This document shows, piece after piece, positions 42,015 through 51,063 of a stretch of 64,000 nt of DNA. The position numbers and the translations under genes are program-made. The stretch is from UBA699 sp050261915 (GTDB lineage: Bacteria > Bacillota > Clostridia > Clostridiales > Clostridiaceae), in contig JBLNDT010000004.1 of assembly GCA_050261915.1 (NCBI GenBank), positions 1 to 64,000 of the forward strand. Reading direction: 5' to 3'. Under the pieces are notes generated by a model, which worked only from the letters and a program-made list of their open reading frames with translations, made no database searches and was not told where the DNA came from. Numbering within the stretch: the stretch's first letter is position 1; the number at the start of each line of letters is the position of its first letter.

Positions 42015-43283
42015 TCATTTAATCTTATTTAATAAAAAGTAATATGAGTCCATTAAATATCTTCGGTTATATTTAACTGCCAACCTCTCCAAATTAGCTT
42101 TTATTTTATTTAATGATATTAAACCTGATTTGTATTTATCAAGTAGTTGTAAAAAGCTTTGTTTTTCCATTGTGGTTGATACATCCTTAAAGTAACCCCA
42201 TACATGCTGTGCAGCATTTATGGAATTCTGAGTAGTTATTTTTTGCAAAAATGCATGTTCTAATAAATTGTAAAATTCAACTGCTGGATATTCCTTCTTT
42301 TCCTTAAGTAATTTTCTTATATTCAAATAATCTATAGGTGAACATTCCAAAACATTATATTTATATTTACTCCATTCATTTTCAAGGAACACAATATGCC
42401 CATCATTCCTAGTACAATTTATACATTTTACAGCGGATAAATTCTTATCCTTTACTTCAAGCATAATGTCTATTTCACCTTTTAGTAATTTCCAAAAATC
42501 AATAAATTCATTTATACTTATGCTGTCAGAGTGGGAACCCATACCTTTTAATTTATGCTGCTCTGAGTAATGTATTTTTTGATTCCCATCTTCTTTTGTC
42601 CAGGTTTTACCACATTCCTTTATCCAAAACAAATCATCTTTATTAATTGATAAATGAGGATTAAGTTTATGATGCAAATTATCAAAAATAACAGGTATTT
42701 TTAATCCATTTCCAATTTCAAGTACATCATTTATATTGTAGGATTTATGGTCATTTTCTATAACAATTCTCCCTTTAATCTTACTGTCAAGTTTATTGAA
42801 ATTTTCAATAAACCGCTTAATCCCAGACTGTTTATCCCCATAAATACCCCCTATATGGAGTACAATTTTATTTTCATTATTTACTCCAAGGGCTTCTAGT
42901 ACTCTGTAGTGATAATTCAAATCCTCTACTGCCCTAAAGACTACATCATTGTTTGGAGAATTCAAAACTGTATACTGACCAGGATGCATGGAAACGCGAA
43001 TGCCGTTTCCTCTAATTTCTTTTCCTATTTTTGTAAATTTATCCTGAAATATTTTTTCCCATAAAAGTTTATTTACAGGACTTGATCCAAAAGGAATCAG
43101 GTCTGAACTTATCCTGAACAATTTTATGTTATTTTTAATATTATAGTTAATTATGTTTTCCAGTGAATTAAGATTATATTCTATTAGCTCCAAAAGTTTT
43201 TCATCACTGGCGTTTTTCTGCATACAGCTTTTCATTTCTGTATTTTTTACTCCAACAGTTAAACATGCATAGCCTATACTCAT
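42015..43283 (-). CDS. uvsE: UV damage endonuclease UvsE fused to a DUF1722-like domain
   Basis: 422 residues. The N-terminal 290 residues are UvsE (MSIGYACLTVG, GIRVSMHPGQY, VLHIGG, IENDHKSY, PVIFDNLHH, MGSHSDSI), a TIM-barrel endonuclease nicking next to UV photoproducts. UvsE is normally about 300 residues. The extra C-terminal 120 or so residues (NSINAAQHVWGYFKDV, YKSGLISL, RRYLMDSYYF) resemble DUF1722, the domain of E. coli YbgA next to photolyase. The fusion couples two DNA-repair-linked domains. Ribosome binding site AGGAGGTAAAATT. Confidence 0.88.
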   Translation of the reverse strand: MSIGYACLTVGVKNTEMKSCMQKNASDEKLLELIEYNLNSLENIINYNIKNNIKLFRISSDLIPFGSSPVNKLLWEKIFQDKFTKIGKEIRGNGIRVSMHPGQYTVLNSPNNDVVFRAVEDLNYHYRVLEALGVNNENKIVLHIGGIYGDKQSGIKRFIENFNKLDSKIKGRIVIENDHKSYNINDVLEIGNGLKIPVIFDNLHHKLNPHLSINKDDLFWIKECGKTWTKEDGNQKIHYSEQHKLKGMGSHSDSISINEFIDFWKLLKGEIDIMLEVKDKNLSAVKCINCTRNDGHIVFLENEWSKYKYNVLECSPIDYLNIRKLLKEKKEYPAVEFYNLLEHAFLQKITTQNSINAAQHVWGYFKDVSTTMEKQSFLQLLDKYKSGLISLNKIKANLERLAVKYNRRYLMDSYYFLLNKIK

Positions 43284-43343
43284 AATTTTACCTCCTGTTT
43301 AACATCACTATATTCCACATTAATTAAAAGGTCAATAAGCGAA

Positions 43344-43378
43344 AAAAGCCCTTAAACCTTTTAGTTTAAGAGCCTCTT
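43344..43378 (-). terminator. Terminator of the aminotransferase gene
   Basis: Stem CTTAAAC with GTTTAAG extended by GC pairs, followed on the minus strand by GGCTTTTTTCG. Confidence 0.8.
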
Positions 43379-43384
43379 TTCAAA

Positions 43385-44521
43385 TTAAACCAATCTTGAA
43401 AATTCCTCATGGAGTTTAACCTTTAATTCAACACCAAGGCTGGACAGGGTATTGTCCAATGACTTTAATGTTATGAAAAGCTTATCTATAGAGCAGGTTT
43501 CTCCCATATGTCCAATTCTAAAAACCTTGTCTTTTAATATGCCATAAGATCCTGCAATCAGCACATTATGTTCCTCTAGCATTATATTGAATATATCCTC
43601 ATATTTAATACCTTCTGGAACCAATATGGCTGTTACTGTATTCGAAAAACCGTTTAAAGGATATAATTGAAGTCCAGCTGAAACTAATGTCCTTCTTACT
43701 AAATCTCCAATTTTGCTGTGCTTTTCAAATAAACTCTCACCTTCTCTTAAGGCTATGTCTAGTGAAGCATCCAAGGCATATAAATCATTAACTGGTTGTG
43801 TGTATGGAAAATACTTTTCTATGTACCAGTTTTTCCATAAGCCTAAATTGACATAGTATCCTGCAATTGGTGTTTTTCTATTTAATATTTTATTCCATGC
43901 ATCATCGCTAATACTCATAAAACATAATCCAGGAGGTGCTGAAAGGCACTTCTGGGATCCCCCAAGGGCAATGTCTATCTTCCATTGATCTACATCAAGG
44001 TTTTCCCCGGCTATACCTGAAACTGAATCCACTACTGTAATAATCCCATGCGCTTTTAATAAAGGACAAAGTTTATCCACAGGATTAGTAAGCCCAGATG
44101 GGGTTTCACAATGTACCATAGTTGCTATCTTAAATTTACCCTTTTCTTTTAAAAAGTTTTTAAGGGTTTCCAGATCAGCTTCCTTTCTATAATCACATGA
44201 AAAATAGGTTACAACCCCTCCATACATGGAAGCAAAGTCTCCAAAACCTTTTCCATACAAACCATTGTCAATACATAAAACCTTGTCACCAGGCTCTATA
44301 AGAGATGCACAAGCTGCTTCCAAGCCTAAAATTCCTTCTCCGCTCAATACAAGCACCTGGTTTTTTGTTTTTAAAAGTAGTTGTATTTTTTCAGTAATTG
44401 TCTTATAGAACTCAAAAAAATCTGGATCAAGATCCGGATTTATTAGTGGTCTTGATAAAGCTCTCCTTACCTCTTCATTAATTAAAGTTGGTCCTGGAGA
44501 CATAACTAAAGGCATTTTCAT
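43385..44521 (-). CDS. Class V aminotransferase (alanine-glyoxylate/PhnW-type)
   Basis: 378 residues, PLP enzyme. Features: SPGPTLINEEVRRAL, GEGILGLEAACAS, HCETPSGL, VVDSVSG, and PLP Lys in GGSQKCLSAPPGL. Substrates of this family include alanine/glyoxylate, serine/pyruvate, phosphonates and pyridoxamine/pyruvate. 12 bases after an ECF S-component gene, so the substrate may relate to that vitamin. Ribosome binding site is weak (AGAGGTGATTTAA). Confidence 0.88.
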   Translation of the reverse strand: MKMPLVMSPGPTLINEEVRRALSRPLINPDLDPDFFEFYKTITEKIQLLLKTKNQVLVLSGEGILGLEAACASLIEPGDKVLCIDNGLYGKGFGDFASMYGGVVTYFSCDYRKEADLETLKNFLKEKGKFKIATMVHCETPSGLTNPVDKLCPLLKAHGIITVVDSVSGIAGENLDVDQWKIDIALGGSQKCLSAPPGLCFMSISDDAWNKILNRKTPIAGYYVNLGLWKNWYIEKYFPYTQPVNDLYALDASLDIALREGESLFEKHSKIGDLVRRTLVSAGLQLYPLNGFSNTVTAILVPEGIKYEDIFNIMLEEHNVLIAGSYGILKDKVFRIGHMGETCSIDKLFITLKSLDNTLSSLGVELKVKLHEEFSRLV

Positions 44522-44533
44522 TTAAATCACCTC

Positions 44534-45067
44534 TTAAAAAAAATTGGTTTTCTTTAAAGCCTTTGCCAATGGCAAGCCTATAATTGCTCCAAATGCTATT
44601 TGAATGAGATTCCCTGGAATCGATGTAACAGGTGCTATATAATTACCAGTTATGATTATTTCAGCAACATAATATCCAGCTATCATCCAGATTCCAGAAA
44701 TAATAATACCAGTTAAATTCCATCCAACACTATTGCCTTTTCTGTCATTTGAATTAGCCACATACCCTATAATATATCCCATAACTCCTCTTATTATAAA
44801 AGTAAATGGTGCCCAAGCTCCCCAGCCTGATACAATGTCAAAAATTCCCATTCCAAATGCCCCTGCAACAGCTCCTTTCCTTGCCCCAAATACAATTGCT
44901 GATGCAAACAACATAACATTACCAAGATGTATTAAACCACCATTGATTGAAATAGGCAGCCTTACATTAATAAATTTTGTTGCTATAAAAACAAATGAAA
45001 TAAGAAGTGCTGATAAAACCATGTCCCTTGTTTTGCTTTTTGCCTTTGAACCTTTTGCTAATTCCAT
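44534..45067 (-). CDS. ECF transporter S component (PF07155-like)
   Basis: 177 residues, about six transmembrane helices (INGGLIHLGNVMLFASAIVFGARKGAVAGAFGMGIFD, then RGVMGYIIGYVA). The family takes up vitamins through shared ECF modules, which are not in the window. Operon with a class V aminotransferase; vitamin B6 or a related compound is a guess. Ribosome binding site TAGGAGGACACT. Confidence 0.85.
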   Translation of the reverse strand: MELAKGSKAKSKTRDMVLSALLISFVFIATKFINVRLPISINGGLIHLGNVMLFASAIVFGARKGAVAGAFGMGIFDIVSGWGAWAPFTFIIRGVMGYIIGYVANSNDRKGNSVGWNLTGIIISGIWMIAGYYVAEIIITGNYIAPVTSIPGNLIQIAFGAIIGLPLAKALKKTNFF

Positions 45068-45100
45068 AGTGTCCTCCTAATATCTTTACATTTTATAATC

Positions 45101-45144
45101 ATTATAAAATAATTTCAGAGCTATGCAATTGTATCCATACAATT
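45101..45144 (-). promoter_or_regulatory. Promoter and operator of the ECF-aminotransferase operon
   Basis: -35 TTGCAT (45123-45128), 16-bp spacer, -10 TATAAT (45101-45106). Palindrome AATTGTATCCATACAATT (45127-45144) overlaps the -35: 8-bp arms, 2-bp gap, GntR/MocR-like in form. Confidence 0.7.
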
Positions 45145-45177
45145 CAAAGTAACCTTCCTAGGATGATGCTTTATAAT

Positions 45178-45540
45178 TTACATATTTTGAACAAATTGGA
45201 CTTTTAATCCATCTGGATCTAAAACATAGAAAAATTTTGTATGAGAGTTTGGTTGAAAAGGTCCGCTTATTATATCAATACCTTTTTCCTTCACAAATAT
45301 CATTGCATCATCTAATGAATCAACTTCAAACCCCAGAGATATATCTTTTCCAAAGTTAATATCAATTAATTGTTCATTGTGTATAAGCTCTACTTTTGTT
45401 TCTCCTTCTCCAAGAAATACAATTTCTACCCCAGGTCCAGCCTTAAACCTGCTGCATACATTAAGACCTATAATTTCATTATAAAACTTCAGTGATGCTT
45501 CAATATCCCTAACCATAATAGTAGTCCAGCAAAATTTCAC
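45178..45540 (-). CDS. VOC (glyoxalase/bleomycin-resistance) family protein
   Basis: 120 residues, two beta-alpha-beta-beta-beta units (TTIMVRDIEASLKFYNEIIGL...LELIH; FEVDSLDDAMIFV...FFYVLDPDGLKVQFVQ). A metal-binding pattern is partly present. Start at GTG 45540 after GGGAGGAAATTATT; a GTG/ATG further up (45582) is within the upstream coding end. 24 bases after the ArsC-like gene, probably cotranscribed. Confidence 0.82.
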   Translation of the reverse strand: MKFCWTTIMVRDIEASLKFYNEIIGLNVCSRFKAGPGVEIVFLGEGETKVELIHNEQLIDINFGKDISLGFEVDSLDDAMIFVKEKGIDIISGPFQPNSHTKFFYVLDPDGLKVQFVQNM

Positions 45541-45563
45541 AATAATTTCCTCCCTTTTATTAT

Positions 45564-45902
45564 TTATTCCCACTGTTCCCATATCTCAGGAACATACCCT
45601 ACAGTTGCCTGCTTTCCGTTCCTTACAATAGGCACCCTATACAGTGCAGGGTTTTTCAAAAGAATTTCTTCCTTTATTTCAGAACTTCTGATTAAACCAA
45701 GGTTTAATTTTTCATAATCCTTAGATTTTACATCTATGAGACTATTTATACCAACTGCCACCTTAATACTTTGAAGTTCTCCCTTGCTTATTTCCTTTTG
45801 TTTTAAATCAACAAATTGATATTTAATTTTTCTTTCCTTAAAATAACGCTCAGCTTTTTGAGTATCAAAGGATTTCTTAGTTCCAAAAATTTGTATATTC
45901 AT
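45564..45902 (-). CDS. ArsC/Spx-family protein
   Basis: 112 residues, thioredoxin fold. The N-terminal Cys of ArsC is absent (MNIQIFGTKKSFDTQKAERYFKERKIKYQFVDL). The rest fits the family (LIRSSEIKEEILLKNPALYRVPIVRNGK). Without the Cys, arsenate reductase activity is unlikely; a Spx-like regulatory role is also not supported. Confidence 0.85.
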   Translation of the reverse strand: MNIQIFGTKKSFDTQKAERYFKERKIKYQFVDLKQKEISKGELQSIKVAVGINSLIDVKSKDYEKLNLGLIRSSEIKEEILLKNPALYRVPIVRNGKQATVGYVPEIWEQWE

Positions 45903-46040
45903 TTTCTACCCCTATTCATATAAATGCTTTAATATACTTTTAATTATAACCTCCATATTACTTTGTTTGAACAATTAATTTAATTGATAAATATTTTCAA
46001 TCTAAATACTTTAAATATTTTACATTATTTTCCTTTTCCA

Positions 46041-46069
46041 TTGACTATGATTAGTGATTATGGTAGAAT
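46041..46069 (+). promoter_or_regulatory. Promoter of the c-di-AMP riboswitch-dapB unit
   Basis: TTGACT (46041-46046), 17-bp spacer, TAGAAT (46064-46069). Transcription would start near 46076, immediately before the aptamer. Confidence 0.75.
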
Positions 46070-46089
46070 GAATTACCAATTGTAAATTT

Positions 46090-46216
46090 TATACAATTAG
46101 CATGCTGAATCGAAAAGAACGGGGGAACCGATTTTGGGGTGAATCCTGGATAAAGCCAGGTAGGTTTATCTTTCGAACCGAATCCGACAGCTAACCTCGT
46201 AAGCATTGAAAGAGGA
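46090..46216 (+). ncRNA. c-di-AMP riboswitch (ydaO class)
   Basis: The conserved ydaO blocks appear in order: GAACGGGGGAACCGA, GGGGTGAAT, the variable GGATAAAGCC/GGTAGG stem, then CGAACCGAATCCGACAGCTAACCTCGTAAGC and GAAAGAGGA. The final block runs into AGGAGG, the ribosome binding site of dapB, 9 bases before the start; there is no terminator between aptamer and gene. Control is therefore probably translational. c-di-AMP binding normally switches such genes off. Confidence 0.95.
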
Positions 46217-46225
46217 GGAATATTA

Positions 46226-47041
46226 ATGATTAAAGTAGGACTGATTGGATTGGGCAGAACTGGTATGCATATAGCCAGCGAAATTTTCGAACAAAATAAC
46301 ATGGAATTAGTTGCAGCAATTTGTAGTCCTAAAAGTGAAAAAAGAGGAATGACCCTTGGAAGCTTAATTTTTGATAAAGAAAATCCATTGGTGATTACTT
46401 CCTCCGAGGAACTGAAAGAAACAATATTTAAAACAAAGCCTGATGTAATTGTGGATTTTTCAACTCCTAATGCTACTATGGAAAACTCCAGACTGCTTTC
46501 CAGTCTTAAGGTGAATATTGTAATAGGAACTACCGGATTCACAGATGAAGAGCTGAATGAACTTAGAAGCCTGCCACTTAAATACCACAACGGAATTGTG
46601 TATGCTCCAAATATAACCTTAGGTGTAAACACATTAATGTTGTTAAGTAATATCGCAGCAAATATTCTAAGTAATTATGACTTTCAGATCACTGAAACAC
46701 ACCATAAACATAAAAAGGATTCACCATCTGGAACTGCAAAAAAAATTGCAATGGAAATGGAGAGAGGCCTTGAATCATCTGGTTCAGATTACAAAGTTAT
46801 CCCAATAAACTCAATCCGAGCCGGCGGGGTAATAGGAAAACATGAAATCCAGGTAATAGGTGAATATGACAAAATTGAAATTAGTCATGAATCTTTTTCA
46901 AGAAAGGTATTTGCTCAGGGTGCAGTACAGGGGATTAACTATGTTTACAAGAAAACAGGATATTTCGAAATGAGAGAGGTACTTGATTTGAAAAAAGTGC
47001 TAAATGACTGTTTGAACTCAGAAGAAATAATGGTACTATAG
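46226..47041 (+). CDS. dapB: 4-hydroxy-tetrahydrodipicolinate reductase DapB
   Basis: 271 residues. N-terminal NAD(P) Rossmann domain (GLIGLGRTGMHIASEI, at 5-20), then the dimerisation/substrate domain with THHKHKKDSPSGTAKKIA (catalytic His/Lys pair) and IRAGGVIGKHEIQVIG. It makes tetrahydrodipicolinate for lysine and meso-DAP, hence cell wall. Single gene, not with other dap genes. It is under a c-di-AMP riboswitch, which links wall precursor supply to c-di-AMP. Ribosome binding site AGAGGAGGAATATTA. Confidence 0.94.
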   Translation: MIKVGLIGLGRTGMHIASEIFEQNNMELVAAICSPKSEKRGMTLGSLIFDKENPLVITSSEELKETIFKTKPDVIVDFSTPNATMENSRLLSSLKVNIVIGTTGFTDEELNELRSLPLKYHNGIVYAPNITLGVNTLMLLSNIAANILSNYDFQITETHHKHKKDSPSGTAKKIAMEMERGLESSGSDYKVIPINSIRAGGVIGKHEIQVIGEYDKIEISHESFSRKVFAQGAVQGINYVYKKTGYFEMREVLDLKKVLNDCLNSEEIMVL

Positions 47042-47044
47042 TAT

Positions 47045-47077
47045 AAACAGCCTGGTTTTTAAGCCAGGCTGTTTTTT
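47045..47077 (+). terminator. Terminator of dapB
   Basis: 11-bp stem AAACAGCCTGG with CCAGGCTGTTT, loop of about 8, T-run. Confidence 0.92.
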
Positions 47078-47160
47078 ATATTAATTCAATATATTTAATA
47101 ATCAAATCTAACAAATTTTGATTTATCTTTCATATAATTTTTTTCCTCCAAAATAATTAT

Positions 47161-47580
47161 TTACTTTATTTTTAAGCTTATCAACTTATTGACATCATCC
47201 ATTATTTCTTTATTTTTTATGTCAACCATGAGCCATTTCCCTCCATTATATGGCCTGGCATCATTATAAAGCCCTTGAATATAAGGATTACAGCTATCAA
47301 TGGCTATTTCAGCTTCAATTGCTTCCTTGCCTCCTATTACTACCAAGCAAATAAAATAGTTTTCCATAGGATACAAAGTACAAAGTGCTCTGCCACTCTT
47401 CTTGTATTTTACATTCCATCCAGGCACCATAGAACACTTGCTGTATTGGATCAATGGCTTTAAGCCCAATAAATTCATCATGTTATCATTAAATTCCTGC
47501 CACAAGGGATTGTCAACATACTTTCCAATTTGTTCAATTCCAGGTTTATCAGTTTCAGGATAAACACTTTTCCAATCCAT
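47161..47580 (-). CDS. DUF3788-family protein
   Basis: 139 residues, start ATG 47580 after GGAGGTATAAA; an upstream TTG at 47607 has no site. Family features: NPLWQEFNDNMMNL, YSKCSMVPGWNVKYKKSGRALCTLYP, NDARPYNGGKWLMVDI. Function unknown. A 12-codon frame with a distant ribosome binding site follows, at about 47098-47136; I do not call it. Confidence 0.82.
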   Translation of the reverse strand: MDWKSVYPETDKPGIEQIGKYVDNPLWQEFNDNMMNLLGLKPLIQYSKCSMVPGWNVKYKKSGRALCTLYPMENYFICLVVIGGKEAIEAEIAIDSCNPYIQGLYNDARPYNGGKWLMVDIKNKEIMDDVNKLISLKIK

Positions 47581-47689
47581 TTTATACCTCCAGGTTTTAA
47601 TTTCCAATTATATATTAATTATACTCCTTTGTCATATATAAAACAAAATAGATCTGTTTCTTTAAAATAAATCCATTTGCGTCAATATA

Positions 47690-50353
47690 TTATTTCTTTT
47701 TTAATTCTTTTATATCATTATCTAGAAATATCTTACCACTATCTCCATCCACTACTATTATCCAACCATCTTTTAGAACACTCATTATTCCTGGTATATT
47801 TACCACCGCGGGTATTCCATATTCCCTAGCTACAATGGCCCCATGGGACAGGAATCCGCCTGTTTCCATTACAATAGCTCCTGCTTTTAAAAATAACGGG
47901 GTCCATCCAGGATCCGTGGAGGGCGCTACCATCACATCTCCAGGCTGTAACCTCCATCCTTCTTCCGGATGATTGATTATTTTAACTTGACCAGAAGCTT
48001 TCCCAGAAGCAGCAGGTACACCAATTAAACAATCAGACGAAACCATATTAATTGGAGCCATGAATTTTGGGGTGTCCCCGAAAATAACATCTGGAGGTGC
48101 AAGTGACTCCATTTCTTCCTTCCATTTTTTCCTTTCACAAACCATAACTTTCAATCCATTACCATTCCATTCACCATTTAATACAGAAAAAAGTTCAGAC
48201 CAGGTACAGAAAAATATGTCTTCCTTTTTCTCGATGAGTGATCTTTCGCAAAAGCGATAGCCTAATTCTTTAGCAATTGTTCTATAAGCATCCATTATTA
48301 AAGCCAAAACCGATTTAGTTTTCTCCCTAACTGCTGCTCCAGATTGGCTTTCCATCACCATATTCTTAATTGCAGATTGCTGATCAGCCGGAACTTTAGA
48401 TTTAATTTCAAGCCAGGCTTCTTCTTGTTTTGATTTCTGTTCCCCCCTGAACTTTGCTGTATCTGCTGTGTTAATGGTGCTATGAATTATACCAAGCAGA
48501 TATGCAGGGTCTTCATACCATCTGGGATTGATGATATCCAACTCATAAACAGCACGATGACCATATTCATTAATAAATTTACTAAATTCCTGTTTAAAAG
48601 GACTATAGTCAGGTAACTCTTTCCACAATTTAGGATTAAAAGAAACACTTCTAAAGTAATGATTTGCATCTTCGTCCTTTCGTGCAATTTCAGCTAGCTC
48701 CATTAACCTATACCCCTGATCCGCACTGGTTATCCCAGATCTTCCTCCTACCATCAAGGAATTCAGAAGCATCAACTCTCTCCCTTCAAAATATTTATTC
48801 AAGGTTTGAATTAAAAAAACCACAGGCATACTGCCTACTGCAGCTAAAAGATTAAATTCCATGATAAAATCTCTTGTGGCCTGACCTAAATCCTCGTAAT
48901 GAGTAATAAACTCACTGTCTGTCCAATGCTTCAATCCCTTTTCAGTTATCTTTTTTGTAGAATATAATACTTTTCCCCATGTTTTTTCAGCATTTTGTTT
49001 TGCCTGGTTAACTAAAACACCAAACTGCCTTCCACGTTCTTCAAATCCTGGTTGTGGTTTTTCATCTCCAATATGGATGGTTGGCTGGTGCCCCCCCCAA
49101 AAAACATTAAACCCTTCAGGGGGGCTGCCCATGCAATCATACATACACCATTGATAAGCAGGTAAATTACAGTAAAGCCTACCATTATAAAATTTAGAGA
49201 ATTGCAAGCCAATAGGAGGCTTGTAATCAAATCCCTCAAAACTCATATGGTGTATGCCATCAATAATACCTTTCATCAATGAACGATTTAGGGGCGATTG
49301 CACCATAGGTACAGCATCCCGGTAATTACCGTTAGACCATATGTCTTGTTGGTTTTGCAAGGCAGGAAAAGTTTTCCTTGGGATCATTGTCACTGGCCGT
49401 GCCTGTACCAATATAAATTCATGACCATCATAAACCCATTCAACATCCTGGTGCTGCTCACCCCCCCCCAATTCATCATAAACCCTCCATATAAGACGAC
49501 CAAGTTTTTCAATTTCATTATCCTGCAAAACTTGCTGAAAAGATTTTTCATCTGAGTTAATAAATTTGGTACCTCCGCTTTCCAAACCAATGGTCAACCC
49601 TTGCTTGCATCCAATTTTTTTGTTAATTAACTTGAGACCGGCATTTATAGCCTTAAATTCCAAATTATAAGTATCTGGTTCTATAATACCTGATACCACA
49701 GATTCACCTAAACCATAGTTAGCATTTATAACCATACTATCTTGACGTCCTGTCATAAGATCACAGGTAAAACCTACTCCAGCTGCTTTTGCCTCTACCA
49801 TTTCCATAATTACCACAGCAGTAGCAGTTTGATCTTGGGGTATATTCATCTTTTTGCGGTATGACAAAGCTCGTAAGGACCATAAAGATGCATAACACCC
49901 TTTTACTGCTGACAATATATTATCTAAACCTAGAACATTCAAATATGAATCATGTATACCTGCAAATGAAGCCTTTTCAGAATCTTCACCGACTGCGGAA
50001 GATCTTACAGCCCACCTTTTTTTCAACCCTCCATTTTTACATAGTTGTTCTTTGATCTCTTCTCCAATGGATGCTGGTATTGAACCACTTATAATTTTTT
50101 CTCTTAACTGTTCTAATTTTACCTTCACGACAGTTTCATCTATGTTATTAAGATTAGTGGATAATATAATATTGTCAACTAATTCATTTAATTCATTTTG
50201 TTTAATATAGTCATAGTAACCCGTTGCAGTCAGTACCATGCCCTTTGGAATAATGAATCCATACCTAGAAAGTCTCCCAAGATTCCATCCTTTACCCCCT
50301 ACTATTGATGGACCTGACTGAAAAGCTTCATCCCAATTCAAAAGCGCTTTCAT
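47690..50353 (-). CDS. PEP/pyruvate-dikinase-like enzyme of the rifampicin phosphotransferase (RPH) type
   Basis: 887 residues. N-terminal ATP-grasp domain (about 10-320; VGGKGWNLGRLSRYG, RSSAVGEDSEKASFAGIHDSYLNV), a long central domain (about 330-770), and a C-terminal swivelling domain with catalytic His at about 837 in TGGFLSHGAIVAREYGIPAVVN. This three-part order is that of RPH (about 865 residues), which transfers a phosphate from ATP to rifampicin; true PEP synthases have a C-terminal TIM barrel, lacking here. The substrate is unproven. It is downstream of a TetR gene (30 bases) in one operon. Confidence 0.85.
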   Translation of the reverse strand: MKALLNWDEAFQSGPSIVGGKGWNLGRLSRYGFIIPKGMVLTATGYYDYIKQNELNELVDNIILSTNLNNIDETVVKVKLEQLREKIISGSIPASIGEEIKEQLCKNGGLKKRWAVRSSAVGEDSEKASFAGIHDSYLNVLGLDNILSAVKGCYASLWSLRALSYRKKMNIPQDQTATAVVIMEMVEAKAAGVGFTCDLMTGRQDSMVINANYGLGESVVSGIIEPDTYNLEFKAINAGLKLINKKIGCKQGLTIGLESGGTKFINSDEKSFQQVLQDNEIEKLGRLIWRVYDELGGGEQHQDVEWVYDGHEFILVQARPVTMIPRKTFPALQNQQDIWSNGNYRDAVPMVQSPLNRSLMKGIIDGIHHMSFEGFDYKPPIGLQFSKFYNGRLYCNLPAYQWCMYDCMGSPPEGFNVFWGGHQPTIHIGDEKPQPGFEERGRQFGVLVNQAKQNAEKTWGKVLYSTKKITEKGLKHWTDSEFITHYEDLGQATRDFIMEFNLLAAVGSMPVVFLIQTLNKYFEGRELMLLNSLMVGGRSGITSADQGYRLMELAEIARKDEDANHYFRSVSFNPKLWKELPDYSPFKQEFSKFINEYGHRAVYELDIINPRWYEDPAYLLGIIHSTINTADTAKFRGEQKSKQEEAWLEIKSKVPADQQSAIKNMVMESQSGAAVREKTKSVLALIMDAYRTIAKELGYRFCERSLIEKKEDIFFCTWSELFSVLNGEWNGNGLKVMVCERKKWKEEMESLAPPDVIFGDTPKFMAPINMVSSDCLIGVPAASGKASGQVKIINHPEEGWRLQPGDVMVAPSTDPGWTPLFLKAGAIVMETGGFLSHGAIVAREYGIPAVVNIPGIMSVLKDGWIIVVDGDSGKIFLDNDIKELKKK

Positions 50354-50383
50354 ATCTCACACTCCCCCTTATAATTATTGGCA

Positions 50384-51016
50384 TTAATTGGAATTCAATG
50401 AGCTGGTGGATGCCCCATATAGAAATAAGTCTACCATTTTAGCTATTTCCTCATTTAGGTCAAAACTTGATGAATCATTTAACCATTCAAATGTTATCGA
50501 GCCACGGAGAATATCTAGGTGAGCCACTAATAGTCTAACTGAAATATCCGATCTGATTTCACCTGTCTGCTGCCCCATTCTAATAATTTTTATTAAAATG
50601 CTTTGGGTTCCGGTTTCAGTTTTTTTCCCCTCCATATCCTTAAACATATTCCTTAGACGATAATTAATACATATTCCTGTAATTTCAGCATTGTCCTCAA
50701 CCCAGCTGTAAGTATTTTTAAGTGCTGTGAGCAGCCGAGACTTGGTATCAGGTAAACTCTCTATAATATCAAAAGTTTCCTTTGCCAGTTCCTTAGAAAT
50801 CTCTCTGACATATTCATCAACGATTGCTTCTTTCACTGGGAAGTAGTTATATAATGTCTTTCTAGCAATGTCTGTTTCATCTGCTATTTGTTCCATTGTT
50901 GTTTGACTGAAACCCTGATTTTTAAATAAATCCATAGCAACGTTGATGATTTTCTGTCTCATCTCCTTCTTCTTCCTTTCAACCCTTCCTTCAGATACAC
51001 TGTCTTTGTTACTCAT
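50384..51016 (-). CDS. TetR-family regulator of the RPH-like operon
   Basis: 210 residues. TetR helix-turn-helix (about 20-65; FKNQGFSQTTMEQIADETDIARKTLYNYFPVKEAI). C-terminal ligand domain variable. The start at 51016 follows GGAGGGTGTTC; an upstream ATG at 51037 overlaps it. First gene of the operon with the RPH-like enzyme. A perfect inverted repeat (TTACAC-AAA-GTGTAA) lies upstream. Confidence 0.92.
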   Translation of the reverse strand: MSNKDSVSEGRVERKKKEMRQKIINVAMDLFKNQGFSQTTMEQIADETDIARKTLYNYFPVKEAIVDEYVREISKELAKETFDIIESLPDTKSRLLTALKNTYSWVEDNAEITGICINYRLRNMFKDMEGKKTETGTQSILIKIIRMGQQTGEIRSDISVRLLVAHLDILRGSITFEWLNDSSSFDLNEEIAKMVDLFLYGASTSSLNSN

Positions 51017-51063
51017 GAACACCCTCCAATTATACACTGTGTTGATTTATACATTTATTATAT

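Noticed and set aside
47098..47136. 12-codon ORF after the DUF3788 gene
   Set aside because: Ribosome binding site is 11 bases away and the peptide is too short to judge.
47690..50353. PEP synthase (ppsA) call
   Set aside because: The C-terminal PEP/pyruvate barrel is absent and the His domain comes last, as in rifampicin phosphotransferases.
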